In this document: positions 12,819 to 19,049 of the stretch, in pieces
Position numbering within the stretch: the stretch's first letter is position 1
Layout: each line of letters begins with the position of its first letter
IMG/VR virus record: IMGVR_UViG_3300045999_007246
Span: 1 to 26,724 of that record
From: a virus
Reading direction: 5' to 3' (one strand)
DNA length: 26,724 nucleotides
The notes under the pieces: generated by a model
Seen by the model: only the letters and a program-made list of their open reading frames with translations
Told to the model about the DNA's origin: nothing
Databases searched by the model: none
Program-made: the position numbers and the translations under genes

Positions 12819-12862
12819 TTTCGAGGCGCGGCGAATTAATGGCGAGTTAATGGCGAATTAAT
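12809..12862. repeat. Four direct 11-bp repeats GGCGAATTAAT
   Basis: Copies lie at 12809-12819, 12830-12840, 12841-12851 (one mismatch, GAGTTAAT) and 12852-12862. The first two are 21 bases apart and the rest are head to tail. The first copy contains the stop codon of the preceding gene. The pattern is iteron-like, 29 bases before the HTH gene, and each unit contains the AT-rich AATTAAT palindromic core. Confidence 0.75.
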
Positions 12863-12877
12863 TTGAGGGGATGTGTG

Positions 12878-12901
12878 ATGGGCGAGGGCGATGTCGGATA
12901 G
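12878..12901 (+). other. Possible 7-codon leader peptide
   Basis: ATG 12878 has GAGGGG 7 bases upstream and encodes MGEGDVG, ending in TAG at 12899-12901. It overlaps the start of the HTH gene at 12891 in another frame, so it could tune translation of that gene. Very short and unproven. Confidence 0.3.
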
Positions 12902-13355
12902 GCGTGTGATTATCCACGACCGTAGGTTCATGTGGTGGGATGGGCAGAAGTTGACGCCTGTGCGCCTGTCTGAGAAAGCGCGGGCGCACCTGTCGCAGGT
13001 GAAGGCGGTGATTGCGCGAGGGACTCCGGTGCCGGAGATTTTCCCGGCGCTGGCGGATCGCAGCAATGAGGAACTGGCGCAGCGGCTGGACGTGGATCGA
13101 GAGACTGTCCGGTTGTGGCGCAAGGACACGGGGCTGCACCGCCGTCGCGGGCCGAGAACGCTGCCAGCGCCGGGCCAGTATGACGAGACGTTGACTCTCT
13201 CGGAACTGGGCCGGGCGTGTGGCTGGGGCTGTCTATCGAGATTTGGCGAGGCGCTGAAGAAGAACCGGCCAGAGATACACGCACGGGCTGTGGCGAATGG
13301 TCGAGCGCGGAGCATGGGCCACCTGAGGCAGATGAAGAAGGAGAAGGGGGAATGA
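12891..13355 (+). CDS. HTH DNA-binding protein
   Basis: A 154-residue basic protein from ATG 12891. Residues 58-81 (SNEELAQRLDVDRETVRLWR) are a clear helix-turn-helix: helix, short turn at RLDVD, recognition helix ending in W. A second helical segment TLSELGRACGWGCLSRFGEA (102-121) may be another. N-terminal WWDGQKLTPVRLSEKARAHL is aromatic and basic. It may be a regulator of the rightward genes; four direct repeats and a possible leader peptide lie immediately upstream, so autoregulation is conceivable but not shown. It does not match a typical lambda-like repressor or a known named family that I recognise. Confidence 0.7.
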   Translation: MSDRRVIIHDRRFMWWDGQKLTPVRLSEKARAHLSQVKAVIARGTPVPEIFPALADRSNEELAQRLDVDRETVRLWRKDTGLHRRRGPRTLPAPGQYDETLTLSELGRACGWGCLSRFGEALKKNRPEIHARAVANGRARSMGHLRQMKKEKGE

Positions 13356-13771
13356 CGCGACCCGTCTATGAAAGCGATGCGGATCGCGCCAATCAGGCGG
13401 GCGTCATCGCAAAACTGGAGCGCGCCTTCGGGCTGCCTGCCACTGCACCGCGAGATCCGTTCGCGTCATACGATGCCGTGTTCCGCTGCCAGCCGCGACC
13501 CCGTGTCGTTGAGATCAAAGTCCGCCGCAATGAGCGCGCGCGATACGAAACCTATCTGCTGAGTGAGCATAAATACAATGCGCTCTGCGCCATCGACGCG
13601 AGGGGCGCTGACGCCCTGCTGGCGGTGCAGTGGACGGATGAACTGGGCATCGTTCAGGTGCCTGTCGAACACACGGTATCCACCGGGGGCCGCTATGACC
13701 GGGGCGACAGCCGCGATGTCGAGCGCGTGGTGCTGATACCGACGAGAAGTTTTATCACCGTGACGGAGTGA
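13352..13771 (+). CDS. PD-(D/E)XK-like nuclease candidate
   Basis: A 139-residue protein, ATG 13352 overlapping the previous TGA; GGGGGA lies just upstream. Residues 36-80 show PFASYDAVFRCQPRPRVVEI followed by KVRRNERARY and YNALCAI. D41 and the E54-x-K56 pair fit the PD-(D/E)XK nuclease core, followed by a helix that contacts DNA. It could act on phage or host DNA; no partner methylase is visible. The remaining C-terminal part (VEHTVSTGGRYDRGDSRDVE) is polar. I am fairly sure of the motif pattern but not of the activity. Confidence 0.55.
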   Translation: MTRPVYESDADRANQAGVIAKLERAFGLPATAPRDPFASYDAVFRCQPRPRVVEIKVRRNERARYETYLLSEHKYNALCAIDARGADALLAVQWTDELGIVQVPVEHTVSTGGRYDRGDSRDVERVVLIPTRSFITVTE

Positions 13772-13776
13772 ATGAG

Positions 13777-14016
13777 ATGATTGCGACTGCGACATACGAG
13801 AGCGACGATCTGCGGGTGACGTTCGTCTGCCAGATGGAGCGCGCCGACTACGGTGTGCCGCGCTCACCATCATGGTGGGAGCCTGTGCAGGAGACCGCTG
13901 AGATCGACGAGCTTGAGATACTGGGCGTGTCTGTGGATGCGGCGGCGCTGCCGAAGGATTTGCGTGACGCGATTTACGGACTGACTGACGGAATCGATTG
14001 GGAGGGGGAAATATGA
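13777..14016 (+). CDS. Small hypothetical protein
   Basis: A 79-residue acidic protein. I chose ATG 13777 because GGAG lies 8 bases upstream; a GTG at 13768 overlapping the previous stop would add three residues. MIATATYESDDLRVTFVCQM and ADYGVPRSPSWWEPVQETAE are beta-like; the rest ends in a short helix LPKDLRDAIYG. Its stop overlaps the next gene. Family not recognised. Confidence 0.6.
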   Translation: MIATATYESDDLRVTFVCQMERADYGVPRSPSWWEPVQETAEIDELEILGVSVDAAALPKDLRDAIYGLTDGIDWEGEI

Positions 14017-14321
14017 AACACCATGAATTCAATCTGTGCTTCGGCATCAGGGCCGAGGATGAGACGGAGGCGTGGGCGCAGTTGAGTGATTTGCTAACGT
14101 CGATCTCGCGGGATCAGTTGATCGGCGCGATGCACTTGGAAAAGCCGGGCGACCTGACGGCGCGCGATGCTGGCCGGGCGCTGCGTGTGCTGGACAATCT
14201 GGTGGATGCGTTCGACGCCTTCACGGATGACAGCATCATACCGGGGCGCCTGTATGCCGAGATGGAGCGGGCGCTGGATCTGCTCCGGGAATACGGCATG
14301 CGGCCAGCGGCGAAGCACTGA
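14013..14321 (+). CDS. Hypothetical helical protein
   Basis: A 102-residue acidic protein from ATG 14013 with GGAGGGGG upstream, overlapping the preceding TGA. It begins MKHHEFNLCFGIRAEDETEA, a strand followed by a helix, then a helical bundle DAGRALRVLDNLVDAFDAFT and ERALDLLREYGMRPA. The N-terminus also has His-His. No recognised domain. Codon use is like that of its neighbours. Confidence 0.65.
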   Translation: MKHHEFNLCFGIRAEDETEAWAQLSDLLTSISRDQLIGAMHLEKPGDLTARDAGRALRVLDNLVDAFDAFTDDSIIPGRLYAEMERALDLLREYGMRPAAKH

Positions 14322-14335
14322 GAGGGAGCGGGAGC

Positions 14336-14533
14336 ATGACTGAGAATGAAACGATTGTGGCCGCGGCTGCGGCGTTTGACAGGCGCGATGCGCTGAAGGC
14401 GCAGATGGATGCCGTTGACGCTGAGATTGCGGAGTTGGTGAAGCACTACAGCACGGCGATGCGGATGTGGGGATTTACCCCGCTGATGCTGCGCCGTGCG
14501 GTGGAGGCGCGGCTGGGCCGGAGGGCGGGCTGA
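14336..14533 (+). CDS. Small coiled-coil-like protein
   Basis: A 65-residue protein from ATG 14336 with GAGGGAGCGGGAGC upstream. MTENETIVAAAAAFDRRDAL then KAQMDAVDAEIAELVKHYST is an amphipathic helix of about 40 residues that could form a coiled coil; a basic C-terminus follows (RRAVEARLGRRAG). Its stop shares a base with the start of the membrane micropeptide. Not recognised. Confidence 0.6.
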   Translation: MTENETIVAAAAAFDRRDALKAQMDAVDAEIAELVKHYSTAMRMWGFTPLMLRRAVEARLGRRAG

Positions 14534-14604
14534 TGGCGACGGTGCTGGGCATGCTGGGCGCACTGGCGGCGGTCTATGGGATTGCTGTGGCGCTTGACCG
14601 TTAG
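14533..14604 (+). CDS. 23-residue membrane micropeptide
   Basis: ATG 14533 overlaps the previous TGA. MATVLGMLGALAAVYGIAVA then LDR is almost entirely hydrophobic apart from the last two residues, a single short transmembrane helix. It echoes the peptide at 11207. The coding status rests on overlap and composition only. Confidence 0.45.
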   Translation: MATVLGMLGALAAVYGIAVALDR

Positions 14605-14667
14605 AGAATAATTTCGCTGATAGGCTTGTCAGTTCAATTTGAAACTGTAGCATTAGCGCCCCCGCGT

Positions 14668-14696
14668 TTGACGGCGCGGATATAGAGGGATAATAT
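14668..14696 (+). promoter_or_regulatory. Promoter candidate for replication genes
   Basis: TTGACG (14668-14673) lies 17 bases from TAATAT (14691-14696), or 15 bases from GATAAT (14689-14694). It precedes the primase-like gene closely, so a transcript from it would have almost no leader; the gene's true start may lie further downstream. It sits in a gene-free gap of about 96 bases. Confidence 0.5.
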
Positions 14697-14700
14697 CGAA

Positions 14701-15093
14701 ATGACCGGGAATTGTGGCGATGTCCAAGGCTTGCCTAAAAACCACAAGAGCGGCGGGAGGCGTGCTCCCCCCTGTTCCCCCGCCGTATCCGTCAAGTCCC
14801 GGTCATACACAATCCGTGACATCAAGGATCGCCTGAGTCCGTCTCACATCGAGGCGCTGTGCCGGGACTGGTTGCCGCGCGGCAAGCGACAGGGTGGTTG
14901 GTATTTAGCATGTGCGCCGTGGCGCGACGACCGAAACCCATCGTTGGGCGTATCGTTCAGCACTGGGCGCTGGCAGGACTTCGCGACCGGCGAGAAGGGC
15001 GACATGATTGACCTGTCCATGAAGCTGTTCGGCGACAGCCTGCAGGAAACCATCAACGGCTTCGCCGAAATGCTGGGCCTGACCCATGCGTAA
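14701..15093 (+). CDS. Primase zinc-domain-like protein with missing cysteines
   Basis: A protein of up to 130 residues. Its second half WYLACAPWRDDRNPSLGVSF, then GRWQDFATGEKGDMIDLSM, follows the layout of the DnaG-type N-terminal zinc domain (CPFHxxxxPSFxV ... GGDxIDF), but only one of the zinc cysteines (CAPW) is clear. It is therefore degenerate and may bind DNA without zinc, or with other ligands. The first 35 residues are unlike a domain, and the start is uncertain because a promoter lies immediately upstream; a downstream start near RDIKDRLSP is possible. It overlaps the primase-helicase gene by 8 bases, which supports a split primase. Confidence 0.7.
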   Translation: MTGNCGDVQGLPKNHKSGGRRAPPCSPAVSVKSRSYTIRDIKDRLSPSHIEALCRDWLPRGKRQGGWYLACAPWRDDRNPSLGVSFSTGRWQDFATGEKGDMIDLSMKLFGDSLQETINGFAEMLGLTHA

Positions 15094-17491
15094 GGTAGAC
15101 CTGAAGGCACTGGCGATTGCTGAGGACATCACGGCTAAGGCCGAGATCGTCACGCCGATGCCTGAGCCGGTGGTGATCCCGGACTCGCTGCGAAAGTCTC
15201 TCGGCCCGGAGCCTGATGCGATGTGGATCTACCGCATGGCTGATGGCGCCGCGTTTGGCGCGGTGGCACGGTGGAATCCGCCGGGTGCGCGCAAAGAGAT
15301 CAGGCCGATTGTCTGGGACGGGAAGAAGTTTCTCACGTCCGGGTTCGGCAAGGGGCGCCCGCTGTATAACGGCGACCTGCTGGCGGCGTCGCCGACTGCG
15401 CCTGTCCTGATCGTCGAGGGCGAGAAGGCCGCCGATGGTGCAGCGCAATATGTGCCTGAGGGCTGGGTCATTACGACGTGGCAGGGCGGGGCGAAGGCTG
15501 TCGAGCAGACGGACTGGAGCCTGCTGGCTGGGCATAGCTGCGTGATCTGGCCAGACAACGACACGCCGGGGATCGAGGCGGCGCTGGAGATTCAGAAGAT
15601 ACTGGGCGAGCACCGCGTCCCGGTGTCGATCGTTACCCTGAGTGTGGTGTTCCCGGACGGATGGGATCTCGCGGACACCCTGCCGTTGAAGGTGAAGCCG
15701 CAGCAGGTCACGGACATCCTGCGCCGGGAACTGATGCGCGCGGCGGTGCCGGAGGCGACGGTTGCAGTGATCGAGGCGATTGAGGATCCCGACGAGAATG
15801 CCGCACGCGAGTGGCGCCCGCTAGGCTTTGACCACGACACTTATTATTTGCATCTACAGAATCGGCAGCAGGTGATTGATTTTCACATTGACCGCCTGCG
15901 GACGAGGGCTGGGTGCCTAGCGGTCTATGCCGACAAAAACCACTGGGCATGGCTGCAGGGAAAAACGGACGTCAAAGGCATCGACTGGGAAGAAGCCGGT
16001 TCAATGGTGATCAAGCAGTGCGAGGATGTCGGCGTGTATAACCCGGCCCGGCTGCGCGGACGGGGTGTCTGGCTGGACGACAAGGATGGGCCGCGGGCTA
16101 TCCTGAACTCAGGGAATAAGCTGCTGGTGGCGCGTCCCGACCGTGAAACGCGAGAGGTGAAGCATGTCCGACTGCAGAGCCGTTACAACTACACGCTGGG
16201 AGCCGACTTGATCTTAGATGTCGATAAGTTTGACGTGCGCGCGACCGACGACGATGGCCGCATGATCCGTGAACTGTGCAACAAGGTGCGCTGGGAAGCG
16301 CCGATCCACGGCGACCTGCTGGCCGGCTGGATTGCGACGGCGGTGGTGTGCGGCGGACTGGACTGGCGAACGCATGTGTGGCTCACGGGAAACCAAGGTT
16401 CAGGGAAGTCCACGGTCGTGGAAATGGTGGGAACTATGATTGGAACCGTGGCGATTTACCCTTTGGGCGCCACGACCGAGGCCGGGATCCGGCAGTGGAT
16501 CGGGAACGATTCGATACCGGTGGTGTTCGACGAAGCGGAGAATGGCGACAAAGAAGCCAAGATGGCGTCGGCGGCGCGTCGTAAGGCCGTGATGGATCTG
16601 ATGCGGCAGTCGTCGAGCGAGACCCGGGGACGGATTCTGAAGGGGTCTGCGAACCATCAGGGGCATTCGTTCACGATGCGGTCTTCGTTCCTGATGTCGT
16701 CGATTGGCGTGGGCCTGAAGGAAGCCGCCGACCTGACGCGCACGGCGGTGCTGACGCTCAGGCCAGTGGAGTCGTTCACGGCTGAGGAGCGGCGCAAGAG
16801 GGAAGAGGACTTCAAAGACTTCGTGGCCATGACTTTGGCGATCCCGAAGGACATGCCGCAGCGGCTACTGGCGCGCCAGTTGGAAAACCTGTTCACGCTG
16901 CGCCACAACATCTCGGTCTTCAAGGAAACGATTGCCACGGTGCTGGCGAACCGCCGCATCGGCGATCAGATTGGGACGCTGCTGGCTGGGTGCTACAGTC
17001 TCTACAGCACAAAGATGTTGGATATGAAGCAGTGCGAGAACTATCTGGCCACGATAAACCTTGAAGAGTTCCTGACGGTCAAGACGGAGCGCGAGGACAA
17101 GGTGTTGCTGAATCACATCGTGCAGGCGACGGTGCGGGTTGAGACGGCGCAGGGCATGCAGGATCGGACCATCGGGGAACTGCTGCTGATCTGCTTTAAA
17201 ATGGATGAACATTCGGATGTGCGGCTGAAGGTGGCCGACGACACGCTGGCGCGTTACGGGCTGAAGGTCGAGCGCGAGTATGCCGTTCCGACGGGGGTGT
17301 GGATCGGCCAGAGCATCACGTCGCTGAATAGAATTATGGATGCGTCGGTCTATCACGAGGGGTGGGTGGGCGTGTTGTTGCGCCACCCTGCCGCGAAGAG
17401 GAGCGTAAACTCGGTCTACTTCAAGGGGACGATGTCGCGCGCGATTTTTATGCCGAAGGAAGAGTGGCCAGTAGGGGTATGGGACCGATGA
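15086..17491 (+). CDS. TOPRIM and AAA+ helicase-type primase-helicase
   Basis: An 801-residue protein. A TOPRIM domain is seen at about residues 105-200: VLIVEGEKAADGA (E111), VIWPDNDTPG (D157/D159) and DGWDLAD. The C-terminal half is a phage-type AAA+ ATPase with Walker A GNQGSGKS at 435-442, Walker B PVVFDEAE at 478-485 and a downstream arginine-rich segment RTAVLTLRP. Together these make and extend primers and unwind DNA at the fork. Start ATG 15086 overlaps the previous gene. The domain order is like phage primase-helicases, with the zinc domain split into the preceding gene. Its stop overlaps the next gene's ATG. Confidence 0.85.
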   Translation: MRKVDLKALAIAEDITAKAEIVTPMPEPVVIPDSLRKSLGPEPDAMWIYRMADGAAFGAVARWNPPGARKEIRPIVWDGKKFLTSGFGKGRPLYNGDLLAASPTAPVLIVEGEKAADGAAQYVPEGWVITTWQGGAKAVEQTDWSLLAGHSCVIWPDNDTPGIEAALEIQKILGEHRVPVSIVTLSVVFPDGWDLADTLPLKVKPQQVTDILRRELMRAAVPEATVAVIEAIEDPDENAAREWRPLGFDHDTYYLHLQNRQQVIDFHIDRLRTRAGCLAVYADKNHWAWLQGKTDVKGIDWEEAGSMVIKQCEDVGVYNPARLRGRGVWLDDKDGPRAILNSGNKLLVARPDRETREVKHVRLQSRYNYTLGADLILDVDKFDVRATDDDGRMIRELCNKVRWEAPIHGDLLAGWIATAVVCGGLDWRTHVWLTGNQGSGKSTVVEMVGTMIGTVAIYPLGATTEAGIRQWIGNDSIPVVFDEAENGDKEAKMASAARRKAVMDLMRQSSSETRGRILKGSANHQGHSFTMRSSFLMSSIGVGLKEAADLTRTAVLTLRPVESFTAEERRKREEDFKDFVAMTLAIPKDMPQRLLARQLENLFTLRHNISVFKETIATVLANRRIGDQIGTLLAGCYSLYSTKMLDMKQCENYLATINLEEFLTVKTEREDKVLLNHIVQATVRVETAQGMQDRTIGELLLICFKMDEHSDVRLKVADDTLARYGLKVEREYAVPTGVWIGQSITSLNRIMDASVYHEGWVGVLLRHPAAKRSVNSVYFKGTMSRAIFMPKEEWPVGVWDR

Positions 17492-17652
17492 AGAAGGTTA
17501 GCGGGCAGGATTTAGCGCGTAAGATGGTGCGTGCTTGGCCTGATGATGTGTTGATGACGCGCGAGCCGCACGAGTTGGCGTATACGTATGGTGTTAGTCG
17601 TTCAGAGGCTGAAAAAATCTTCAAAGAAGAACGTTTGCGCCGTGATTTATGA
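17488..17652 (+). CDS. Small HTH-like protein
   Basis: A 54-residue protein from ATG 17488, overlapping the preceding TGA; ATG 17479 would add three residues. MKKVSGQDLARKMVRAWPDD followed by HELAYTYGVSRSEAEKIFKE looks like a helix-turn-helix (helix, turn YGVSR, recognition helix). It lies downstream of the primase-helicase and may be a DNA-binding accessory protein. Family not recognised. Confidence 0.55.
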   Translation: MKKVSGQDLARKMVRAWPDDVLMTREPHELAYTYGVSRSEAEKIFKEERLRRDL

Positions 17653-17702
17653 GTTGAAACGGCGGGTAGAACCCGTAGAGTATGAAAAAACCGGAGGACA
17701 GA

Positions 17703-17930
17703 ATGACGTTTAAAATTGAAGATGGTTACGAGATCCCTGCTGAGCGGCAACCCCGCAAGCGCCGGGCGAAGTATCCTTGGAACGAACTGAATGTGGGCCA
17801 GAGTTTCTTTGTCGACGGCGCGAAGCTTCGTTCGATGAGCAGCACTGCGTCACACGCCGGTCGTCGTTTGAGTCGTAAGTTTGTTGTGCGTAATGCTGAA
17901 GGTGGCGTTCGCGTTTGGCGCTTTGACTGA
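17703..17930 (+). CDS. Small basic phage protein with VGQSFFV...VRNAEGGVRVWR motif
   Basis: A 75-residue basic protein. ATG 17703 has GGAGG at 5 bases; ATG 17682 lies in frame upstream but lacks a ribosome binding site. The sequence LNVGQSFFVDGAKLRSMSST followed by SRKFVVRNAEGGVRVWRFD belongs to a small protein often found in phages: a first strand VGQSFFV, a helix rich in Ser/Ala, and a final strand ending VRVWR. It is probably DNA- or RNA-binding given the basic helix, but no role is established. A short CGGGT-AGA-ACCCG dyad precedes it. Confidence 0.7.
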   Translation: MTFKIEDGYEIPAERQPRKRRAKYPWNELNVGQSFFVDGAKLRSMSSTASHAGRRLSRKFVVRNAEGGVRVWRFD

Positions 17931-17941
17931 GGAGAGAGAGA

Positions 17942-18118
17942 ATGAAGAAACTGATTATCGCTGCCGCGCTCGCAATTGGCGCCGCTAGTCCGGCATATGC
18001 CCTACCCAGTTTTCTGGTTGCTGAGTGGTATGCCAATGGCGACCACTTCTGCCGCTATGACAACGGCACCGTGCTGAACGTCGGCTACCGCATCTGCCCG
18101 CTGAAGATCGACGGGTAA
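17942..18118 (+). CDS. Small secreted protein with signal peptide
   Basis: A 58-residue protein from ATG 17942 with the strong GAGGAGAGAGAG site. MKKLIIAAALAIGAASPAYA is a standard Sec signal peptide with an A-x-A cleavage site (residues 18-20); the mature part is only about 38 residues, with two cysteines (FCRY and RICP) that could form a disulphide. It would act in the periplasm. Mature sequence motifs include EWYANGDHFCRYDNGTV. A superinfection-exclusion or host-envelope role is possible but not shown. It is followed by two membrane-anchored proteins. Confidence 0.7.
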   Translation: MKKLIIAAALAIGAASPAYALPSFLVAEWYANGDHFCRYDNGTVLNVGYRICPLKIDG

Positions 18119-18120
18119 TT

Positions 18121-18249
18121 ATGTCGGGCCGATACCTGCTGGCAGTCATGGTCGCGACGTTTGCGACTGCGATCTTTCTCATCGTCCGTAACAAGGCGAC
18201 CGAGCAGGAGACGCTGGACATGCTATACGACGACGACATCTGGCCATGA
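18121..18249 (+). CDS. Small single-pass membrane protein
   Basis: A 42-residue protein from ATG 18121, 2 bases after the previous stop. MSGRYLLAVMVATFATAIFL then IVRNKATEQETLDMLYDDDI gives one membrane span near residues 5-22 and a short acidic tail. The stop overlaps the next ATG. It may anchor at the inner membrane with the tail in the cytoplasm. No family recognised. Candidate for a host membrane-protein modulator; a holin role is not supported by the sequence. Confidence 0.6.
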   Translation: MSGRYLLAVMVATFATAIFLIVRNKATEQETLDMLYDDDIWP

Positions 18250-18785
18250 GTAGCCAAGACATTCCCCTGCACCAATATGTCTGGGTGTCGAGCGCCCTGA
18301 TCCGGCGCGATGGGGAAGGCTGGGAGCCTGCGGTGTGGTTCGCCATACGCAGTGAACCGGGTCGGGCTTGGGGTTGCCACGTCATGCTGGAGTGCGGCGC
18401 CGTTTATCGCGGTGTCCCACCCCATGCGATTGCGTTCAGCCCCAAGCCCGGTCAGCCACACTGGACGCTGAGGCAGGCGCAGGTGTGGGATTGCTACGGC
18501 CACGGGTTCGACGTGGTGCGCTATGCGTATCTCTCGGATCTCACGGCGCGCTATGACTGCACCGATCACCGGGCGCGCTATCTGTTCACGGCTTGCCCGC
18601 GGGACGATGGGTTCAGCGCGGCGCCGGAGCAGAGCAAAGAGTTTATGTTTATGCGGACGGAGGGGGACAGGCTCCTGATCCGACCGACGAATATGCTGCT
18701 GTTCGAGGAGCGCAGTTTCACTGAGGACACCGGCTGGCCGAGCAATCTGGCTACGTCCAGCGAGATATGGAGGTGCGAACGATGA
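18246..18785 (+). CDS. Conserved hypothetical protein, 179 residues
   Basis: ATG 18246 overlaps the preceding TGA. The protein is rich in Trp, Cys and aromatic strands: EPAVWFAIRSEPGRAWGCHV then ECGAVYRGVPPHAIAFSPKP and WTLRQAQVWDCYGHGFDVVR. The arrangement suggests a beta-rich domain with several cysteines (C44, C50, C82 and others), some possibly metal-binding. The C-terminus contains a hydrophobic segment RLLIRPTNMLLFEE. I do not recognise the family. It is placed between two membrane proteins, so it may act with them. Confidence 0.7.
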   Translation: MSSQDIPLHQYVWVSSALIRRDGEGWEPAVWFAIRSEPGRAWGCHVMLECGAVYRGVPPHAIAFSPKPGQPHWTLRQAQVWDCYGHGFDVVRYAYLSDLTARYDCTDHRARYLFTACPRDDGFSAAPEQSKEFMFMRTEGDRLLIRPTNMLLFEERSFTEDTGWPSNLATSSEIWRCER

Positions 18786-18946
18786 CTATTCTGATTGCAC
18801 TTGCTCTGCTGGCAGCTATCTTTGCCTTGATGCACGTCGAGGGAAAGCTGCGCCGTGAGCTTCACGAGCTAAAGATGGAATGCGAAACGATGTTCCATCG
18901 CGACCGAAAGACCGGGCGTATCGCCAAGGGCCGGCGCAAAGACTGA
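18782..18946 (+). CDS. Small membrane-anchored basic protein
   Basis: A 54-residue protein from ATG 18782, overlapping the previous stop. MTILIALALLAAIFALMHVE is a membrane span; the rest, GKLRRELHELKMECETMFHR then a basic tail, is a helix likely to lie in the cytoplasm. It would be anchored by the N-terminus, with a coiled-coil part. The layout resembles small phage membrane accessory proteins. No function assigned. Confidence 0.6.
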   Translation: MTILIALALLAAIFALMHVEGKLRRELHELKMECETMFHRDRKTGRIAKGRRKD

Positions 18947-19008
18947 TCAGAGCTTGGACGGGCCGGGAAGACTTTCCAACATTGGAGAGTCGGCACGTCG
19001 CCCCCCGC

Positions 19009-19035
19009 TGGCAGACCGGGCCAAGGTGTCTGCCA
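19009..19035 (+). promoter_or_regulatory. Hairpin in the leader of the helicase gene
   Basis: TGGCAGAC (19009-19016) and GTCTGCCA (19028-19035) are an 8-bp perfect inverted repeat with an 11-base loop. It ends 4 bases before the AAGGA ribosome binding site at 19039-19043. There is no T-run, so it may affect translation or mRNA stability rather than termination. The gap from 18947 to 19049 holds no gene. Confidence 0.5.
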
Positions 19036-19049
19036 AACAAGGACATACA

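Noticed and set aside
12801-12870. CRISPR array from the tandem repeats
   Set aside because: The units are 11 bp with almost no spacers and no cas genes, so the repeats are iteron-like rather than CRISPR.
14749-14770. GGGAG/CTCCC hairpin near the start of the primase-like gene
   Set aside because: The stem is only 5 bp in GC-rich DNA and carries no T-run; no special meaning can be supported.
17663-17675. CGGGT-AGA-ACCCG dyad before the 17703 gene
   Set aside because: The short stem and lack of T-run make it too weak to call a terminator or operator.
18121-18249. Holin assignment for the single-span protein
   Set aside because: One span and an acidic tail are not diagnostic, and no endolysin or spanin genes are seen nearby.
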